Part shown: positions 1 through 7,920 of the stretch, piece by piece
Layout: each line of letters starts with the position of its first letter
Numbering within the stretch: position 1 is the first letter of the stretch
Assembly (NCBI RefSeq): GCF_002208095.1
Contig: NZ_CP017990.1
Coordinates: forward strand, 2,914,001-2,978,000
Length of the DNA: 64,000 nucleotides
Source: Enterobacter cloacae complex sp. ECNIH7
GTDB taxonomy: Bacteria > Pseudomonadota > Gammaproteobacteria > Enterobacterales > Enterobacteriaceae
Direction of reading: 5' to 3'
Notes under the pieces: model-generated
What the model saw: the letters and a program-made list of their open reading frames with translations, nothing else
Databases searched by the model: none
What the model was told of the DNA's origin: nothing
Translations under genes and position numbers: made by a program

Positions 1-197
1 AGGGCTTCCACTTCCGCGCGCGCCCACGGGGTGCGGCGCAGAAATTTCAGGCTCGATTTAACGCTGGGATCTTTTCTGAAACAGTTAATTTTGATTCGGT
101 CGCCCAGTTCGCTCCAGCCATATTTTGCCACCAGGGCATTGACCATCATCTCCAGCGTTACGCCATGCAAAGGATCTTTGGAAATATGTGCAGTCAT
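1..197 (-). CDS. VF530 family protein (DUF2132), 3' end cut by window edge
   Basis: The reverse strand from the ATG at 195-197 encodes [18 protein letters not shown] and continues with [17 protein letters not shown] and [15 protein letters not shown]. This is the compact signature of the VF530/DUF2132 family, small proteins of about 70-80 residues reported to bind DNA. About 65 residues are visible and the C-terminus lies outside the window. No function beyond possible DNA binding can be stated. The next 215 bases to the right hold no gene. Confidence 0.8.
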   Translation of the reverse strand, partial: MTAHISKDPLHGVTLEMMVNALVAKYGWSELGDRIKINCFRKDPSVKSSLKFLRRTPWARAEVEA

Positions 198-412
198 AGG
201 TGTCCGGATGTCTCAATGTTAGTGGGGGCAGGGTTTCCGGTGAAAGGGTACAAGAAAGCAGGGGAAGCGGCAATGCAATCCAGATGGGATATGCATCCAG
301 GGTGACTGTGAAGAAGTAAACCCACCTTATTTATGCGTTAAGCGTGTTGTGCATGTACGTATAATAGCGTCCGGAGCTAAACGTTCTAAGATTCTAACCT
401 TTCACGAGAAAA

Positions 413-1840
413 ATGATTATGAGCAACAACGGCAATAAATTTACGTATCTGAAGGTTTCGCCTCAGCTTGTCCAGATCAGGAACGTCAATATAGAAAAAA
501 TTAAGTTGTATAATTCACTCTGTCAGCATAAAGGTTATACAAAAAAGAAAAATAACCCGTCATACAGTGATGTCTGTATTGATTATGTCCCGCCAAAGAA
601 CATGTCGACACCTGTAGATACTCTTGTCGCCAAAACTCATCTGTATGCTATTCCTGGCGCGTTAGAATGTGGATATGCGCAATGTATAAACTGGACTGCA
701 GAAAGTGTATTAAATGCGCAAATCCGAAGAGGTATTGGGCGATATACGATTGCGAGGTTGAAACTGGCCAGTGCTTGTATTGGTATTAGTAATAGTCGTT
801 CGTTTAAAGTTAAGAATTTCTTTCAGTGTGTAGAAAGTTCAGAAAAATCTACTATTTCCTTTATCATTGGCGGATTTTTTTGTTATCAGTCTGCAACTTT
901 CTGGTTAAGCTCCAGACATGAAAAAATAAAACATTTTATTCATGCAGGACTTGCGGAAAAAGCTTCACTGAGCTTTATGCGAAAAAAGGACATAAAGACC
1001 ACCCCTGATTACTTCATCGAGACAACTCAGGGTGAGTGGCATACTTTTGAAAGCAAAGGAGGTGAAAGCTCCAGCAGATGGCAAAGGATAGAAGAGGGCA
1101 TTGCACAGCTAGAAAGCGTGACTGCGGTTGGCTGGAAAGGTAAACAACCCATCCCTGTCAGTACCTTCGTCTGTACGCATGCGTCTATGGATACAGGAAA
1201 AGAAATTTCGGTGAACGTTGTGGATCCTGACCCAGTGCACCCCCGGTCAATTATACTAAATCATGCTGTATGTGTTCTTCTCACTAAAATAGCATTAATC
1301 AATCTTTTTGAAACCCTCGTAGAGGACAATCCTGCGGGGGTATTTAAAGTCGCTGGCATGGAAGAATGGATTTTTATCAGCACCCATCATTTTGATGGTG
1401 TTCAACTCGGTATTCCGGAAAAGTACTTTAACTTAAATAAAAGTTCAGTGAGGAGTGTTGGGGAGTACTTGGCTCTGAAAGAGATAATTGACAGTGCGCT
1501 AATGGAAAATAATGAGCTTCCCGCGGTTGAGAAAATTGAAAAGGAATTATCTTATTTGTTAAAGCGTTCTAACTCATCGCGCAAGATTATTTCGTTTTTA
1601 ACACCTTTGCTGAAGAAGAAACTTCCTTATGAAGAAACCTTACATCTCTTCTCTGAGTATCTCGGGTTGCCGAAAATGGCTAATGATTTTTGTCAGGAAG
1701 ATGAACGGTTAGAAAAAGCATTATCCGAATCAGTAAGAAAGCATCGATCTCCATGGGGCGGCCTGGTGCGTGAAGCGCCAGCACCCGGTCATGATGACCC
1801 TTGGGAGAAAAAACAAAGAAAGAATAAAATGAAGCCCTGA
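413..1840 (+). CDS. Orphan hypothetical protein with PD-(D/E)XK-like residues
   Basis: I do not recognise this 475-residue protein. The gene is clearly richer in A and T than its neighbours, suggesting recent transfer. An acidic residue in a likely helix (Glu182), then Thr-Pro-Asp199 on a short strand, then Glu213-Ser-Lys215 on the next strand, followed by a helix with Gln/Glu, has the order and spacing of a PD-(D/E)XK nuclease active site (E...D-x13-ExK). The C-terminus is charged and ends in a basic Lys/Arg run after a Gly/Pro-rich stretch. No signal peptide or clear membrane segment is seen. ATG at 413 is used; ATG at 419 is equally possible, with a GAG-type ribosome site upstream of both. 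It stands alone, with a terminator 25 bases after its stop. Confidence 0.6.
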   Translation: MIMSNNGNKFTYLKVSPQLVQIRNVNIEKIKLYNSLCQHKGYTKKKNNPSYSDVCIDYVPPKNMSTPVDTLVAKTHLYAIPGALECGYAQCINWTAESVLNAQIRRGIGRYTIARLKLASACIGISNSRSFKVKNFFQCVESSEKSTISFIIGGFFCYQSATFWLSSRHEKIKHFIHAGLAEKASLSFMRKKDIKTTPDYFIETTQGEWHTFESKGGESSSRWQRIEEGIAQLESVTAVGWKGKQPIPVSTFVCTHASMDTGKEISVNVVDPDPVHPRSIILNHAVCVLLTKIALINLFETLVEDNPAGVFKVAGMEEWIFISTHHFDGVQLGIPEKYFNLNKSSVRSVGEYLALKEIIDSALMENNELPAVEKIEKELSYLLKRSNSSRKIISFLTPLLKKKLPYEETLHLFSEYLGLPKMANDFCQEDERLEKALSESVRKHRSPWGGLVREAPAPGHDDPWEKKQRKNKMKP

Positions 1841-1864
1841 CCTGAACAGCAGTAATGGGACAGA

Positions 1865-1888
1865 AAGGCCGCGCTGATGCGCGGCCTT
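1865..1888. terminator. Bidirectional rho-independent terminator
   Basis: A perfect 10-bp stem (AAGGCCGCGC / GCGCGGCCTT) closes on a TGAT loop between two convergent genes. The A/T flanks are short on both sides, so it could serve the orphan ORF on the plus strand and the UbiD gene on the minus strand. Confidence 0.75.
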
Positions 1889-1902
1889 AAGCTATCAAGC
1901 GG

Positions 1903-3390
1903 TTATTTTGTCTGGGTAAAAAGCTCCGGCGCCCACGGACGCGGATCCACTTCCATAAACGGCGCGCGCTCGAAGCGTTCCTTCAGCGCCCACGGCACCG
2001 TGCAGTCAAAGATAGTTTTGCAGGAAATGCCGTTTCCGCGAATCGAAGTGCTGTAATCCGGCGACTGGGACGGATCCAGCTGGTGGCCGCGGATCCCCGG
2101 AATATTGGTGATGCTGACATCGCCCTGCATGCGGGTGGTCATCGCCCACAGGATATCGTCGCTGTCGAAAATATCCACGTCTTCGTCGACAAGAATGATG
2201 TTCTTCAGCTCCGAATAGGTGGCTAAGGCAATCAGCGCCGCCTGGCCCTGACGTCCTTCGTCTGACGGCTGGCGCTTTTTCACCTGCAGGATCCCGAGGA
2301 ATTTACCGCCACCTGCGGTATGCGCATAGACGTTTTGCAGGAAGCCCGGAATCGCCTCTTCAACGGCATTGCGGATGCTGGCTTCCGTCGGTAAACCGGC
2401 CAGGGTGGTATGCTCTTCTCCCGGTCCCACCAGCGTTTGCAGGATCGCGTGGTTTCGCATGGTCACCGCTTTCACTTTGATCACGGGCAGGGACGGGTTC
2501 GCCTCGCCGCAGTAGCCCGGGAACTCCGGCATCGCGTGGCCGGTATTGGTGTGCTGATCTTCTCTTACGCGCACGCCCGGAAGCAGTTCGCCCTCGATGA
2601 TGATTTCCGCCCGCGCGATCGCTTTCTCTTTTACCGCCACGCCCTGCACCAGTTCGACCGGCTGCTGGCGCAGCGCCCCGGCGACGCCCAGCTCGTTGTA
2701 GCCAAACGGCGTGGTCGGCGCCTCAAAGCACGCGCCGATATAGATGGCGGGATCGAGACCCATATTGATCGTCACCGGCAGCGGTTTTCCGGCCTCTTCC
2801 GCCTTTTTGCGGAAGACTTCAATGTGGCGACCGGCGGCAAGGAACATGGAAAGCTCGTCGCGCTCCTGGACGCAGAGGCGGTGAATGGTGACATCCGTCA
2901 GCGAGCTGTCTTCCGGATCGCTTGCCAGCACCAGCCCCAGACAGAAGAACGGGCCGGCATCAATCGGCGTGTTTGTCGGTGCCGGAAGCAGCTTGCGCAG
3001 GTCGAAGTCAGGATCGTTTGCGTAGAAAACCTGTTCCTGGCAGGGCGCCTGCGAGGCTGGAACGACAACCGGCGCAACCGGCTTTTTCACCGCCTGGCCG
3101 ACGTGTTTTGCCAGCTCAGAGGGCTCGCAGCCCAGAAGCAGCGCCGCGCGCTCGCGGCTGGCGTGCATGCCCACCAGGATGCGGGATCCCGGATAGCCCT
3201 TCACGCTGTTAAACATCATGGCCGGGCCCGTACGGGTGGGACGTTTTACCGTGCCGCCCGCGCCGATATGGCGGTAGACTCCCGCCAGCTCCGCGTTGGG
3301 ATCGACCGGACGATCGGTTTCGATATATTGCCCTTCGTGGCGCTGCAGCAGGGCGATGGCGCTGCGGAGATCGTTGATCGGGTTTTTCAT
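1903..3390 (-). CDS. UbiD-family aromatic acid decarboxylase (LpdC/gallate decarboxylase-like)
   Basis: UbiD-family enzymes use prenylated FMN for non-oxidative decarboxylation of aromatic acids. The 495 residues match the family length. Motifs GVYRYIGAGGTV-like (here GVYRHIGAGGTVKRPT), PTNTPIDAGPF, DVTIHRL, PFGYNELGVAGA, GEEHTTLAGLPTEASI and VDEDVDIFD resemble the Lactobacillus plantarum LpdC gallate/protocatechuate decarboxylase and the catalytic C subunits of hydroxyarylic acid decarboxylases. A strong site, GGGAGGAAAAT, precedes the ATG. The small B (UbiX-like) and D subunits that often accompany this subunit are not next to it, so the cofactor would have to come from ubiX elsewhere. The divergent LysR gene is its probable regulator. 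The substrate is inferred, not shown. Confidence 0.85.
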   Translation of the reverse strand: MKNPINDLRSAIALLQRHEGQYIETDRPVDPNAELAGVYRHIGAGGTVKRPTRTGPAMMFNSVKGYPGSRILVGMHASRERAALLLGCEPSELAKHVGQAVKKPVAPVVVPASQAPCQEQVFYANDPDFDLRKLLPAPTNTPIDAGPFFCLGLVLASDPEDSSLTDVTIHRLCVQERDELSMFLAAGRHIEVFRKKAEEAGKPLPVTINMGLDPAIYIGACFEAPTTPFGYNELGVAGALRQQPVELVQGVAVKEKAIARAEIIIEGELLPGVRVREDQHTNTGHAMPEFPGYCGEANPSLPVIKVKAVTMRNHAILQTLVGPGEEHTTLAGLPTEASIRNAVEEAIPGFLQNVYAHTAGGGKFLGILQVKKRQPSDEGRQGQAALIALATYSELKNIILVDEDVDIFDSDDILWAMTTRMQGDVSITNIPGIRGHQLDPSQSPDYSTSIRGNGISCKTIFDCTVPWALKERFERAPFMEVDPRPWAPELFTQTK

Positions 3391-3502
3391 ATTTTCCTCC
3401 CTCGGTTGAATACCTCCATTTTTATGGCAATGACCAATAGCATCAATTGCATCATTACTGCTAAATTGATAAGTAAATTCATATCAAAAAAGGAAGCGTT
3501 CC
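3391..3502. promoter_or_regulatory. Divergent ubiD-type / LysR control region
   Basis: This 112-base AT-rich gap separates two divergent start codons, the usual place for a LysR-type operator. A direct repeat GCATCA at 3440-3445 and 3449-3454 (9-base period) lies near its centre and is a candidate binding element. No promoter boxes are convincing enough to name. Confidence 0.4.
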
Positions 3503-4387
3503 GTGCAGTTTCGTCAGATGCGCCATTTCATCGTGGTGGCCGAAGAGCTCCACATGCACCGGGCCGCTGAGCGTCTGAACATGGCGCAACCGGCCCTGAG
3601 CCAGCAGATAAAGGCGCTGGAAGAACGTTTAGGCGTCACGCTTTTCAGCCGGGCGAACCGCCGCTTAACCCTGACGCCCGCGGGTGAAGCGTTTCTGGTG
3701 AAAGCCAGGCTCGCCATTTCCCTCACCGAGCAGGCGGTTCTGGACGCCAGGCAAACGGCAAGGGGCGAGCAGGGGGTATTAAACCTGGGGTGCGTGTCGA
3801 GCGCGATGTTTGACGGCAGGTTGCCCGCCGCGCTGCGCCAGATGCATACGCGCTGGCCGGCCATTACCATGTCGCTGGTGACGGGAAACGTGCAGACCCT
3901 CTACGCGGCCGTGCTGAGCAACCAGCTCGATGTGGCTATTATCCGGGCGCCGCTGCCGTCGCTGCCTGACGATCTGCAAAGCCGCCCGTTCACGTCAGAG
4001 AAAACGGTGCTGGCGCTCTATCGTCATCATCCGCTGGCGGGATCTTCCGCGCTGACGCTTTCGTCGGTGAAGGACGAAAAATGGATCTCCCTGCGCGACC
4101 CGGAGGGAATGGGGCTGGAACAGTATTTTTATGACGCCTGCAGCGGGGCGGGCTTTCAGCCGGACGTGGTACAAAACGCGACCGACGTGCCCACGGTGAT
4201 AAGCCTGGTCTCGGCGGGGTTTGGGCTGGCGCTGCTGCCCGCGTCGGCAAAGGCGGTGAGCGTAGAGAACGTGGTTTACGTGGACATCCTCGACCGGCTC
4301 CGGGAAAGCGAGCTGACGCTGGTTTGCCACCGGATTATTCGCTCAGAAGTGCTTAAAAAATTCCTGATTACCCTCGATCAGACCTGA
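3503..4387 (+). CDS. LysR-family transcriptional regulator
   Basis: A 294-residue LysR-type regulator. The N-terminal winged helix (about residues 1-60) reads MQFRQMRHFIVVAEELHMHRAAERL-type followed by QPALSQQIKALEERLGV, then a type-2 periplasmic-binding-like effector domain. The start is GTG with AAGGAA eight bases upstream. It is divergent from the UbiD decarboxylase gene across a 112-base gap, the standard layout for a regulator responding to an aromatic acid substrate (inference). Its 3' end overlaps the convergent LysR gene by 10 bases. Confidence 0.88.
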   Translation: MQFRQMRHFIVVAEELHMHRAAERLNMAQPALSQQIKALEERLGVTLFSRANRRLTLTPAGEAFLVKARLAISLTEQAVLDARQTARGEQGVLNLGCVSSAMFDGRLPAALRQMHTRWPAITMSLVTGNVQTLYAAVLSNQLDVAIIRAPLPSLPDDLQSRPFTSEKTVLALYRHHPLAGSSALTLSSVKDEKWISLRDPEGMGLEQYFYDACSGAGFQPDVVQNATDVPTVISLVSAGFGLALLPASAKAVSVENVVYVDILDRLRESELTLVCHRIIRSEVLKKFLITLDQT

Positions 4388-5289
4388 CGCCCGGCGGCCT
4401 GCAGCAGCTGCTCGCGCAGCCAGGCATTCGCCGGATCCTGGCTGTTTTTCGGGTGCCAGTACATGTAGATGGTAATCGGCTGGAGCGGCAGCGGCGGCGC
4501 AAAGAGATCCAGCGTGCTGGCAAACTGTTTCAGCATCCGTTCCGGCAGGGTGCACACCAGGTCGGTACCGGCGACAAGCGCAGGCGCCACGGCGTAGCTC
4601 TGCGTGGACATCGCGACGTGCCGCTGGTAGCCCAGCCCGGCCAGGGTTTGATCGACAAAGCCGGTAAATGGATCTCCCGCCGATGACACCACCAGATGAG
4701 AAAGCGCGCAGTAGCTTTCCAGGTCTAACGCTCCGGTCCCGCGCGGATGGCCTTTGCGCTGGGCGGTGGCAAACGTATCGTCGAGCAGTTTGCGCCTCAC
4801 CCAGCCGTCATGGGCGCCCGCGCTTACGCCGATGTAGATATCCACATCTCCGTTTTCCAGCTGCTGCGCCAGTTCGGACATCTGTGGCAGGGCGAAGCGC
4901 ATACGGATACCGGGAGCTTCGGTACCCACCTGGTTAAGCAGCCCGGTGCCCAGCATTAGCGCCGGGTTTTCGTGCAGGGCGATAACAAAGGTCCGGGTAC
5001 TGGTCTGGGCATCAAACGTGGTGGGGGCAAACAGCGCGCTGATGCCGCGCAGCACGCTCTCCACCTGAGGCTTAAGCGCTTCCGCTCGCGGCGTGGGCAG
5101 CATCCCACGTCCATGTGGGGAAGGAATAAACAGCGGTTCGCCAAACAGCGTTCGCAGACGCGCGAGACGAGCGGACAGCGCGGGCTGGCTGATGCCCAGC
5201 CGCGCGGCCGCATGGGTGATATTCCTGTCCTGAAGCAGGGCGTCCAGGGTCAGGATCAGGTCGATGTCCATGTCAAAGCTGGGCGTCAT
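4378..5289 (-). CDS. LysR-family transcriptional regulator (LeuO/NodD-like subgroup)
   Basis: A 303-residue LysR-type protein. The start MDIDLILTLDALLQDRNITHAAARL followed by QPALSARLARLRTLFG is typical of the LeuO/NodD-like branch, in which the winged helix is preceded by an acidic DLNLL-type stretch. The C-terminal half is a substrate-binding-like domain. It begins one base after the stop codon of the metallo-beta-lactamase-fold gene and in the same direction, so the two are almost certainly co-transcribed, with the regulator second. Its ligand is unknown. Confidence 0.87.
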   Translation of the reverse strand: MTPSFDMDIDLILTLDALLQDRNITHAAARLGISQPALSARLARLRTLFGEPLFIPSPHGRGMLPTPRAEALKPQVESVLRGISALFAPTTFDAQTSTRTFVIALHENPALMLGTGLLNQVGTEAPGIRMRFALPQMSELAQQLENGDVDIYIGVSAGAHDGWVRRKLLDDTFATAQRKGHPRGTGALDLESYCALSHLVVSSAGDPFTGFVDQTLAGLGYQRHVAMSTQSYAVAPALVAGTDLVCTLPERMLKQFASTLDLFAPPLPLQPITIYMYWHPKNSQDPANAWLREQLLQAAGRQV

Positions 5290-5290
5290 C

Positions 5291-6277
5291 TTATTTCGCG
5301 CTGCCGGCGTCCCGGTTGGTATAGGTCACAGGGACCCAGGCATAGCCGCCGTTTTCGCCTTTGGTGACATACCCGATACCCGGGAAAGGCAGATGGGGCG
5401 CGGCGACCAGGTCTTTATTTTTCACAAAGTCGGCAAACGCATGTTCGCGCACGCTTGCGGCTTTGTTCTGATCTTCATCGTAGGTAATGGTCACGTCAGG
5501 CTGCGGGAACTGTACCGCCGCGGCATGAATGATGTAGCCTACAAAGGTGATCTTCTCGCCTTTGCTCGTCAGCGTGTAGAAGGCTGAGCCGGGCGTATGG
5601 CCGGGATGAACCGTGCCGGTCAGCCCCGGGAGAATCTCCGATGTGCCGCTAAAAGGCACCACTTTACCGGCGTCAAGATAGGGTTTTAAGGTCTTCTGCG
5701 CGACGTCAAAGTAGTTCCTGCCGTAGCCGGTTTTTTTCTGATTCTCGTCGTTAAAGAAAAAGTCGACGTCCGGTTTACCAACGAAAACGCGCGCGTTGCT
5801 GAACACCACCTTGCCGTCTTTCACCAGGCCGCCCGCGTGATCGGAGTGGGCGTGGGTCAGCAGGACTTCAGTAATGTCCTCGGGTTTAACCCCCTGGGTG
5901 GCGAGGCTCTCAATCAGACGTCCGCCGTTGCCGGGGCCAAAGAGCTGGCCTGAGCCCGTATCTACCAGAATTTTATGCCCGGGCATCGCAATCAGGAACG
6001 CGTTAATGGACACTTCAGGCGGGTTGGTCTGGAAATTTTTCGCGAGCAGCGCATCGATTTTTTGCGGCGTTGTCCGGCGCAGCAGCTTGTGCAGATCCTG
6101 CGCGACGGTCCCGTCCGTAAACGAGGTGACCAGAACGTCGCCGACCTGAACGCTGTATCCGCCCGCGGGTTGTTTAACGACGTGCTGGGGCGTCTCTGCC
6201 GCCGCCTGCAGCGCAGGGTAGAAAAGCAATGAACTGGAAATCAGCGTAGAAAGAGCAAGTTTTTTCACGGTAAGCAT
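5291..6277 (-). CDS. Periplasmic metallo-beta-lactamase-fold hydrolase with altered metal site
   Basis: A 328-residue protein with a Sec signal peptide (hydrophobic residues 5-24, cut near ALQAAA). It carries the fold's THAHSDHAGG motif (HxHxDH) and the downstream HPGHTPG histidine. It resembles secreted hydrolases of the AHL-lactonase/MPH-like group, about 300-330 residues. At the position where that group usually has a metal-bridging Asp in FxGDIxH, this protein reads FVGYIIH (Tyr248, codon TAC), one base from GAC. If real, this removes a ligand shared by the two metals and could abolish or alter activity. GGAGACTCGT precedes the ATG. The gene heads an operon with a LysR gene. Confidence 0.83.
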   Translation of the reverse strand: MLTVKKLALSTLISSSLLFYPALQAAAETPQHVVKQPAGGYSVQVGDVLVTSFTDGTVAQDLHKLLRRTTPQKIDALLAKNFQTNPPEVSINAFLIAMPGHKILVDTGSGQLFGPGNGGRLIESLATQGVKPEDITEVLLTHAHSDHAGGLVKDGKVVFSNARVFVGKPDVDFFFNDENQKKTGYGRNYFDVAQKTLKPYLDAGKVVPFSGTSEILPGLTGTVHPGHTPGSAFYTLTSKGEKITFVGYIIHAAAVQFPQPDVTITYDEDQNKAASVREHAFADFVKNKDLVAAPHLPFPGIGYVTKGENGGYAWVPVTYTNRDAGSAK

Positions 6278-6418
6278 ACGAGTCTCCTTTGAAAGCGCTC
6301 ATCTTACTTCTTCGTAAAATTATAAGAACCTGCCCAGAAATGATAGGACCTATAAACGCAGTGGATAGCACAGCGCAGAAGCCGGGTGGCGATGCTGCCT
6401 TTCCCGGCTCGTAACACG

Positions 6419-7183
6419 TTATTTTTTCAGAGGTGCGTTCCAGCTGTCCGGCGTGGCTTTGGACCAGGAGCCATAAGCGGCATTTGGCAGCACAATCCAG
6501 TCGTTACCGAAGTGTTCCGCGCTGGCCTCAACCAGCTCACGCTGCTGCTCGCTCGGCTTTTTATTTTTAAACTGCACGGCGAAATCCGGCAGGCTGTCGC
6601 CGAACAGCATGACGATCTGCTGCTTTTTGAGGATGCTCTGGCGACGCTCTTCCTTGCTGACCGTGTCCAGAAGCACGCTTTCATCGGACACCTGCGGAAG
6701 TCCCAGAGCTTCTAACGTCCTGAGCGTATCGGCTTTATTTTCCTGCATGCGGTCCGAGACGTAGTAGATCCGGACCTTGCTTTGATTCACATGGTCAAGA
6801 AACGCCTTCACGCCCGGAATTAAGCCGGGTTTTCCCTGTTTTTCCCAGTCGCTCCAGGTGTCCCATTTTGTATAGTCGTGGCACTGCTCCACGTCGCGCA
6901 CCAATAGAGGGGTGTTATCCAGCACAGTTTCATCGAGATCCATCACCACAGCGTAGTTTTCGGGCGTTTTCAGATCCTTTAACTTTTCGTTGAAACGCTC
7001 GGTGGCAAACCGATAGGTTTGCAGCTGAAGGGCCATAATCTCTGCCGATTTCTGCTGGTAGCGCAGCGCCATTTCGTACGCTTTCGGTTCACACAGGTCG
7101 TGCCCGGCAGCCGTCGCCGCTGCCGTTGCCGTTGCACTCAAAACAGGTAATGCCAGCAGTAATGCCTTAGCCATTGAATTCAC
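6419..7183 (-). CDS. HAD-superfamily class C acid phosphatase, e(P4)/5'-nucleotidase-like
   Basis: The 254-residue product has a signal-peptide-like N-terminus (KALLLALPVLSATATAAA) and the class C acid phosphatase pattern: motif I as VVMDLDETVLDN (nucleophile and acid Asp) and motif IV as FGDSLPDF, with the intervening Lys. Family members dephosphorylate nucleotides or other phosphomonoesters in the periplasm or on the outer membrane. No lipobox cysteine is evident, so it is probably soluble rather than a lipoprotein. The GTG start is chosen because GAGGA lies seven bases upstream; ATG three codons later is the alternative. It stands as a single gene, 77 bases from the GNAT gene. Confidence 0.85.
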   Translation of the reverse strand: MNSMAKALLLALPVLSATATAAATAAGHDLCEPKAYEMALRYQQKSAEIMALQLQTYRFATERFNEKLKDLKTPENYAVVMDLDETVLDNTPLLVRDVEQCHDYTKWDTWSDWEKQGKPGLIPGVKAFLDHVNQSKVRIYYVSDRMQENKADTLRTLEALGLPQVSDESVLLDTVSKEERRQSILKKQQIVMLFGDSLPDFAVQFKNKKPSEQQRELVEASAEHFGNDWIVLPNAAYGSWSKATPDSWNAPLKK

Positions 7184-7260
7184 ACTTCTTTCCTCAACAC
7201 CGTGGTTAAAATCCCGAAAGCGTAATGAAATTCAATGACAGAAATATGAAGGCCGCGCCG

Positions 7261-7788
7261 TTAGACCAGCATGTAATACCAGAACAGGGCGATCTCGTCC
7301 TTTTCCGGTAAGGCGTTGTAGAGATAACGATCGTATCCGCCCAGGGTAAACCCGTAGTTGCGGTAAAACAGACAGGCAGAAACGTTCACATTTTGTGTTT
7401 CAAGCCGTAATCCCGGCGCGTTTACGCTGCGGGCCCACACGTGCGCGGCGGCCATTAATTTTTGCGCGGCGCCGGTTCTGCGTTTCGTGCGCTCTACAGC
7501 AATGTAATCCACCGAGATAAACTTATTCCAGCCGATCGACGCGGTAATAAATCCCGCAATTTCCCCGTCTTCCGTTTCGGCAATAAGAAATATGGCGTCC
7601 GGATTAACGCAGTGGTTTTCAAGGGTTTGGATATCGAGCTCGTAGGTTTTAATCCAGGGCACGGCGACGGCTTCGATATGCAAATCGCAGTGGATAAAGG
7701 GCTCTCGCGCAATGTGGCTAATGGTGAAAGAAAAGTCACAGCATTCAAGGCGCGTGAGGTCGGTACTGAGTCCTTTTCGAATCTGCAT
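7261..7788 (-). CDS. GNAT acetyltransferase, streptothricin-acetyltransferase-like
   Basis: A 175-residue GNAT. The acetyl-CoA-binding region is RTKRRTGAAQKLMAAA (about residues 100-116), slightly degenerate relative to R/Q-x-x-G-x-G/A. The C-terminal part, GLRLETQNVNVSACLFYRN-type with GFTLGGYD and IALFWYYMLV, resembles the streptothricin acetyltransferase family (GIRLETQ...GFTLGGID...AMYWYW). The substrate is unknown; chromosomal members of this group need not confer resistance. GGGA precedes the ATG. It is divergent from treZ with a 132-base gap. Confidence 0.8.
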   Translation of the reverse strand: MQIRKGLSTDLTRLECCDFSFTISHIAREPFIHCDLHIEAVAVPWIKTYELDIQTLENHCVNPDAIFLIAETEDGEIAGFITASIGWNKFISVDYIAVERTKRRTGAAQKLMAAAHVWARSVNAPGLRLETQNVNVSACLFYRNYGFTLGGYDRYLYNALPEKDEIALFWYYMLV

Positions 7789-7920
7789 AGTATTCCCGGT
7801 AGTGAGTTATTTAATAAAGAATAGACGAAGCGGTTAAATCCGCTGGGCTCACGCACTTTTAATCCTGAACTAAGCTTGTACTTCGTTCCGCGTAAAATGT
7901 GGGTCATTCGAGGACAATGA

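Noticed and set aside
2410..3570. Long plus-strand open frame (386 codons) opposite the decarboxylase gene
   Set aside because: It mirrors the codons of a well-supported UbiD gene, is rich in Arg/His/Gln as expected for an antisense shadow, and has no recognisable domain.
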